The notes under the pieces were generated by a model. The model was given only the letters and a program-made list of their open reading frames with translations, was not told the origin of the DNA and did no database searches. DNA of 64,000 nucleotides from Didymella arachidicola (Eukaryota; Ascomycota; Dothideomycetes; Pleosporales; Didymellaceae): positions 2,539,868 through 2,603,867 of the forward strand of contig CM049988.1 of assembly GCA_016630955.3 (NCBI GenBank). Reading direction: 5' to 3'. A program made the translations under genes and the position numbers. Shown piece after piece: positions 61,001 through 64,000 of this stretch; the first letter of the stretch is position 1, and the number at the start of each line of letters is the position of its first letter.

Positions 61001-62441
61001 GCACGGCGAGAACAACCCGGCATCTGTGGTGGTAGTCAGTGCAGACGTAGCTGGCGACATAACAAGCACTGGCAACTTTCTTGGCTACGCGCGGATGCTG
61101 AAAGGAAAGGGGCTGCTGCATAGGGTGGTGATTGACGAGTGTCATCTGGTGTTCACGGCGAGGAATTGGCGAGAGAAGCTGGTGGCGATGAAGAACTTGC
61201 GGCTGCTGGGTAGTCCGATGGTGATGCTGACAGCAACGCTGCCGCCGCTGCAGGAGGGAGAGCTTGAGGCGAGCATGCTTGTGCGTCACGCAACGTACGT
61301 GAGAGCAAGCACGGTGCGGCCGAACGCGCGGTACTTTGTGTCGTGGTGTCAGCGCGACAAGCTCGAGGAGACGGCGCTGTTCGTGTGCAAGCGGTGGGCA
61401 GAGAAGCTGCGGCGGAGCGGACAGAAGGGGGTGGTGTACTGCAAGAGCAAGGTGCAGTGCGAGCGGCTCGCGACGGAGCTGGGCTGCGGACACTATCACG
61501 CAGGGGTGGTGGATCGCGCAGACCGGCTACAGGAGTGGGTGGAGGGGGGCGGAATGATGGTGGCGACGTCGGCGCTGGGGACGGGAGTGGACTTTGCTGG
61601 CATCGTGTACATCTTGCACGTAGGCACACCGTGGAGCATGAGCGACTTTGCTCAGGCAAGCGGACGCGGGGGACGAGGAGGAGAGCAATACGATGTGGTG
61701 GTGCTGGTGGGGCACGGGGAGGTGGAGCAGGTGATGGAGCGAGAGAGAGAGAAGATGGAGGTGCTCGCGATGGGGCAGTTTCTGATCGGCAGCGGGTGTC
61801 GACGAGAGCTGATGAGCTCGTATCTGGACGAGCGGGGGCAGAGCTGCGGGCAGATTGGGGCAGCGGGATGCGACCGGTGCGGAGAGGGAGAGGAGGTGTG
61901 GATAGAGGAGCAGGAGAAGTGGTCGCGGGAGTGGGCGGTGGTGGAGGAAGGGTTCACAGAGCTGCGAGAGGGGTGTGCGATCTGCTGGATGGTTAGGCAG
62001 GAGTTCCCGACGGCTGAAGAGGAGCAGTGGAAAGGGCACCGGGCGATGCAGTGCACGGCATGGGCAAGGGGAACAGGGATGCAGGCAGATGAGTTCCGTG
62101 TGAAGATGCGGGATCGGACGGTGAAGAACAACTGTCGACGGTGCTGGGTGAGTCAGAAGTACTGCGCGACTGGGGAAGGGATGGACAAGCGGTGTCAGTG
62201 GCCGAACGTGGTGGTGCCGCTGGCATTCGCAGCGCGGTTGACGAGGGGTGGGATTCAGGCAATGGGAGAGCTGGGGTTTGCAGAGACGGGAGACGAGGCG
62301 TACGCTGGGTGGCTGGGAAAGCCGCACAGGTCAGAGATTTGGGGACAGATGTTTAGCAACGCAATGGCGATGGCGATTAGGCTGGTGTTGGAGGGGTGGG
62401 GACGAGAGGGAGAGGAAGAGGAGGGTAGCAGAGTAGAGTAG
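58074..62441 (+). CDS. Telomere-linked RecQ helicase with OrsD and tyrosine-recombinase-like regions
   Basis: The frame is open from a TTAG acceptor-like site at 58073 to TAG at 62439-62441, about 1455 codons. No ATG occurs before residue ~100, so the start is probably in an unseen exon. The OrsD-type N-terminus has CFLEDYSVLVCREHHTAVVN, CKTCSFITINKDTMRMHCKKDH and SFFRTGVLQRYFVVDV. The middle has recombinase-like boxes: TSGQPGRGSEITTIRH, RYHKSQSQ, LDYRHTAVGIGR and VGNYSVPMD. The helicase starts near 60720: Walker A LPTGGGKSLLF, DECH box VVIDECHLVF, MLTATLPP, motif VI QASGRGGRGGE. A RecQ-type zinc region follows (CRRELMSSYLDERGQSC then CDRCGEG), and further Cys pairs (CAICW, CRRCW). Fungal telomere-linked RecQ genes are established; the recombinase assignment is inference. 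It points toward the telomere, which begins 1.4 kb away. Confidence 0.88.
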   Translation, partial: PLLTCDNVHCFLEDYSVLVCREHHTAVVNLNTHLLQHHSVPAATRKQVVERFNQFALIDAADVELPDEPARPIEELGKPLDGLQCKTCSFITINKDTMRMHCKKDHQQAWLGEKGALYHTVKVQSFFRTGVLQRYFVVDVAVAENALNDDVEVAVQRQLAEYKLTQQEVEEELQTLEEAAKTDKTGWFKRTGWLEFFKDRNLVHLAHQARAPDRSEHKLKLAAQLAEGLIERSVKGLATLPQELRRWLRSAKQSEIDVRPLGRLQNPESQAVYASYIVRFVCFYLRVLGDEEQRIMRFRQQRDTAARSESSAALSSDEDSEDEAEGSEADDDSPRPRRRTRSQQAPDMMKDTRELFTWTAEQKLYAIRLWDALDGDDRGAQTEALLASISSFIFTTYHPVALSTGLIQFLAVLGIDVDTGRLRTAKNYSYMLAGMVYCVRVLALEKLLPGGQRDTQTEEDRDSFLATRHKQLADGTFSPMSEMISMLAYGKHIGLTAGNSGNAYWSEDKQTFYLNGRPIVIRRFCKMAQDLLAETEQMLWELCWVDGEEERVTVDLKQVVDDVTFTKRRTSFVDAPGNKLQGGLAWMLRRAMTTAGGLRLTRADGQWSVKAVRQYMRQMDRFLELLLCSVHVTSGQPGRGSEITTIRHRNGVLQDRNIFVVDGQVMTVVRYHKSQSQWDKPKIVPRFLPPQLGQVMAVYLVYVQPFREYLTLQVLGGSYSDYVWHDAQGAWDTSRLTRVLKRETGKRLGVVLHTLDYRHTAVGIGRVKVGESFSRGYQDDVGETEEAEVDDDGEDVLELQNSRTTAMGVGNYSVPMDIVKHLSVRSVDAFRPLSAAWHRFLGVDGSAAKPVEPSRTTKRRMSNSTSSALVGLPKEKEVRFADPRADAIHRGLQQVLGKQDVGFRSVEQEQALHAVLEKQTPLIVVLPTGGGKSLLFTLPACVEEPGVTVVVVPYRALIEDLVRRIQQCGVECMEWKHGENNPASVVVVSADVAGDITSTGNFLGYARMLKGKGLLHRVVIDECHLVFTARNWREKLVAMKNLRLLGSPMVMLTATLPPLQEGELEASMLVRHATYVRASTVRPNARYFVSWCQRDKLEETALFVCKRWAEKLRRSGQKGVVYCKSKVQCERLATELGCGHYHAGVVDRADRLQEWVEGGGMMVATSALGTGVDFAGIVYILHVGTPWSMSDFAQASGRGGRGGEQYDVVVLVGHGEVEQVMEREREKMEVLAMGQFLIGSGCRRELMSSYLDERGQSCGQIGAAGCDRCGEGEEVWIEEQEKWSREWAVVEEGFTELREGCAICWMVRQEFPTAEEEQWKGHRAMQCTAWARGTGMQADEFRVKMRDRTVKNNCRRCWVSQKYCATGEGMDKRCQWPNVVVPLAFAARLTRGGIQAMGELGFAETGDEAYAGWLGKPHRSEIWGQMFSNAMAMAIRLVLEGWGREGEEEEGSRVE

Positions 62442-62688
62442 CAAGCAGGGGAATAGATGAAGTAATAGGTGTATATGCGTAGCAAAGCCGTGACAAGGTA
62501 TTAGCAAGAGAGTAACAGGGTAGGGAGGTGGTAGGCCGTCCGGGGCAGAAGAAGGGGGGGTGGGCAGTAGGCCCGTTAGGTGTTACAAGCAGCGGAGCGG
62601 TTAGGGTGAGTAGGAGAAGAAGGGGGGGGTAGGTAGTGGGCCGTTTAGGTGTTACAAGGAGTAGAGCAGCAAAGGGAAAGAGAGAAGA

Positions 62689-62880
62689 GTATAGCAGGGT
62701 GTAGCAAGGTATAGTAGGGTGTAGCAAGGTATAGTAGGGTGTAGCAAGGTATAGTAGGGTGTAGCAAGGTATAGTAGGGTGTAGCAAGGTATAGTAGGGT
62801 GTAGCAAGGTATAGTAGGGTGTAGCAAGGTATAGTAGGGTGTAGCAAGGTATAGTAGGGTGTAGCAGAGTATAGCAAGAT
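62689..62880 (+). repeat. 20-bp tandem repeat array
   Basis: The unit GTGTAGCAAGGTATAGTAGG is repeated about eight times with few differences, then degrades to the right into GTATAGTAGAGTGTAGCAGA-like units. Confidence 0.9.
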
Positions 62881-63364
62881 ATAGTAGAGTGTAGTAGGGT
62901 GTAGTAAGATATTACAGAGCGTAGTAAAAAGCAGAGTATAGTAGAGTGTAGCAGGGTATTATAGAGTATAGTAAGGTATAGCAAAGTATAGCAAGATATA
63001 GCAGAGCGTAGCAGGGTATAGGAAGGTGTAGTAGGGTAGGGTTAGGTATAGTAAGGTATAGCAAAGCGTAGTAAGAAGCAGAGTATAGTAGAGTGTAGCA
63101 GAGTATAGTAGAGTGTAGCAGAGTATAGTAAAATATAGCAGAATATAGTAAGGTATAGTAGAGTATAGCAGAGTGTAGCAGAGTGTAGTAAAATATAGTA
63201 GGATGTAGTAAGGTATGGAAAAGCATAGTAAAGTATAGTAGAATATAGTAGAATATAGTAGAATATAGTAGGATATAGTAGAATATAGTAGGATATAGTA
63301 GGATATAGTAGAATATAGTAGAAGGCTAAGCTATAATAAGATATTATAGGTTAGAAAAAGAGAA

Positions 63365-63560
63365 GAGTAGGTAGTAGATATAAAAAAAAAGTAGGTAGTA
63401 GGTATAAAAAAAAAGTAGGTAGTAGGTATAAAAAAAAAGTAGGTATTAGGTATAATAAAAAAAATAGGTAGTAGGTATAACAAAAACAATAGGTATTAGG
63501 TATAATAAAAAAATAGGTAGTAGGTATAACAAAAACAATAGGTAATAATTATTAAAAAAA
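63365..63560 (+). repeat. A-rich ~23-bp tandem repeat array
   Basis: Units of the type AAAAAAAAGTAGGTAGTAGG plus TAT, repeated with changes (AACAAAAACAATAGGTATTAGG in the right half). Confidence 0.85.
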
Positions 63561-63884
63561 AGAATAAGTAGTAAGTTTAAGAAATAATATAAGAGAATAA
63601 ATAGATTAGGTAGTAGAAGAATTAAAGATAAAAAGAAGAAATAAAAGTAGAGTAAGGTTATAATAATAAGATACTAAGAGAAGAGAAGAAAAGAAAAAGT
63701 GTAGTAAAGCTGTAATAAGGTATTAATAAAAGCGTATTAGGGAGGGTAGGGGGGTAGGCCCGTAAGAAGGGAAAGGAGGGTGCCCGAAGGGCAACCCGTT
63801 AGAAAGGATTACTAAGAAGAGTAAAGGGGTGGGGGGTGGGCCCGTAAGAGGGGAAAAGGAGGGTGCCCGAAGGCACCCGTCGAT

Positions 63885-63916
63885 GGTTAGGGTTAGGGTT
63901 AGGGTTAGGGTTAGGG

Positions 63917-63957
<41 letters not shown>

Positions 63958-64000
63958 GGTTAGGGTTAGGGTTAGGGTTAGGGGTAGTGAGGGTTAGGGT
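63885..64000 (+). repeat. Telomere, (TTAGGG)n
   Basis: About 116 bp of TTAGGG repeats on the G-rich strand running to the end of the window. Irregular units are one TTTAGGG (about 63935) and GGGGTAGTGAGGG near the end. The orientation shows this is the right-hand chromosome end. Confidence 0.98.

Larger units (their letters stand above)
62442..63884. repeat. Telomere-adjacent repeat zone
   Basis: 1.44 kb without genes. It includes two copies of a G-rich block (GAAGAAGGGGGGGTGGGCAG at about 62548 and a similar block at about 62617, each with GTGTTACAAG). A 20-bp tandem array, a degenerate GTATAGTAGA-type zone to about 63330, an A-rich 23-bp array and satellite motifs follow. Two GGCCCGTAAGA...GGGTGCCCGAAGG blocks (about 63747-63800 and 63838-63880) abut the telomere. 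Confidence 0.85.

Noticed and set aside
59190..62327. Several 100-260-codon frames on both strands over the RecQ gene
   Set aside because: Shadows of a G/C-rich coding region. The plus-strand frame carries every helicase motif.
62377..63226. Tyr/Leu/Thr-rich minus-strand frames (LATPYYTLLHPTIPCYTLLY type)
   Set aside because: Translation of the 20-bp tandem array; pure repeat artefact.

Overview
The window is the end of a filamentous ascomycete (Pezizomycotina) chromosome, running from sub-telomeric gene space at the left to the telomere at the right. Evidence: (TTAGGG)n G-strand from about 63885 to the last base; 49-62 bp spliceosomal introns with GTRAGT-like donors and CTRAC-like branch sites; typical fungal families (Zn2Cys6 regulator, NmrA-like protein, HET-NACHT-WD40 receptor, DUF3237, MAPEG); fungal transposon types; stop mutations of the CpA-to-TpA kind expected from RIP. 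A Dothideomycete is likely but this is not proven by sequence alone.

Layout. 1-25 kb is ordinary accessory gene space: a Ser/Thr/Ala-rich membrane protein (cut by the left edge), a steroid 5-alpha-reductase-like enzyme, an intron-containing tRNA-Phe(GAA), a RIP-damaged pogo/Fot1-type transposon, a MAPEG protein, an ankyrin protein, a beta-lactamase-like pseudogene, an NmrA-like dehydrogenase, a Zn2Cys6 regulator and an uncharacterised three-exon gene. A gene-poor stretch (about 18.8-24.7 kb) then carries MITEs and a decayed C2H2 zinc-finger gene, and is followed by a secreted DUF3237 protein. 25.8-31.4 kb holds a HET-NACHT-WD40 receptor gene bracketed by roughly 300-bp diverged inverted repeats. 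32-39 kb is a 5'-truncated LINE (Tad1/I-like) with a perfect 14-bp target duplication and a second pogo-type transposon. 39.1-42.5 kb is a divergent pair: a PLP-dependent dehydratase/racemase-like enzyme and an MFS transporter. 42.7-50.8 kb is a complete chromovirus-type Ty3/gypsy element (identical-length 514-bp LTRs, 5-bp TSD) nested inside an older inverted solo LTR. From 50.8 kb to the end the background is an A/T-rich subtelomeric satellite into which one intact and one truncated pogo element inserted, followed by two large tandem paralogous genes and the telomere.

The most notable content is the terminal gene pair (54.5-62.4 kb). The distal gene encodes an OrsD-type zinc-finger region, a central region that looks like a tyrosine-recombinase catalytic domain, and a RecQ-family helicase. 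The proximal gene has OrsD and recombinase-like regions and a second OrsD at its C-terminus, but no helicase. Telomere-linked RecQ helicases are known in fungi; the proposed recombinase fold and the modular duplication are inferences that need structural confirmation.

Exon structures given here were worked out by hand from splice signals and frame continuity; family names rest on motif recognition, with no database search.
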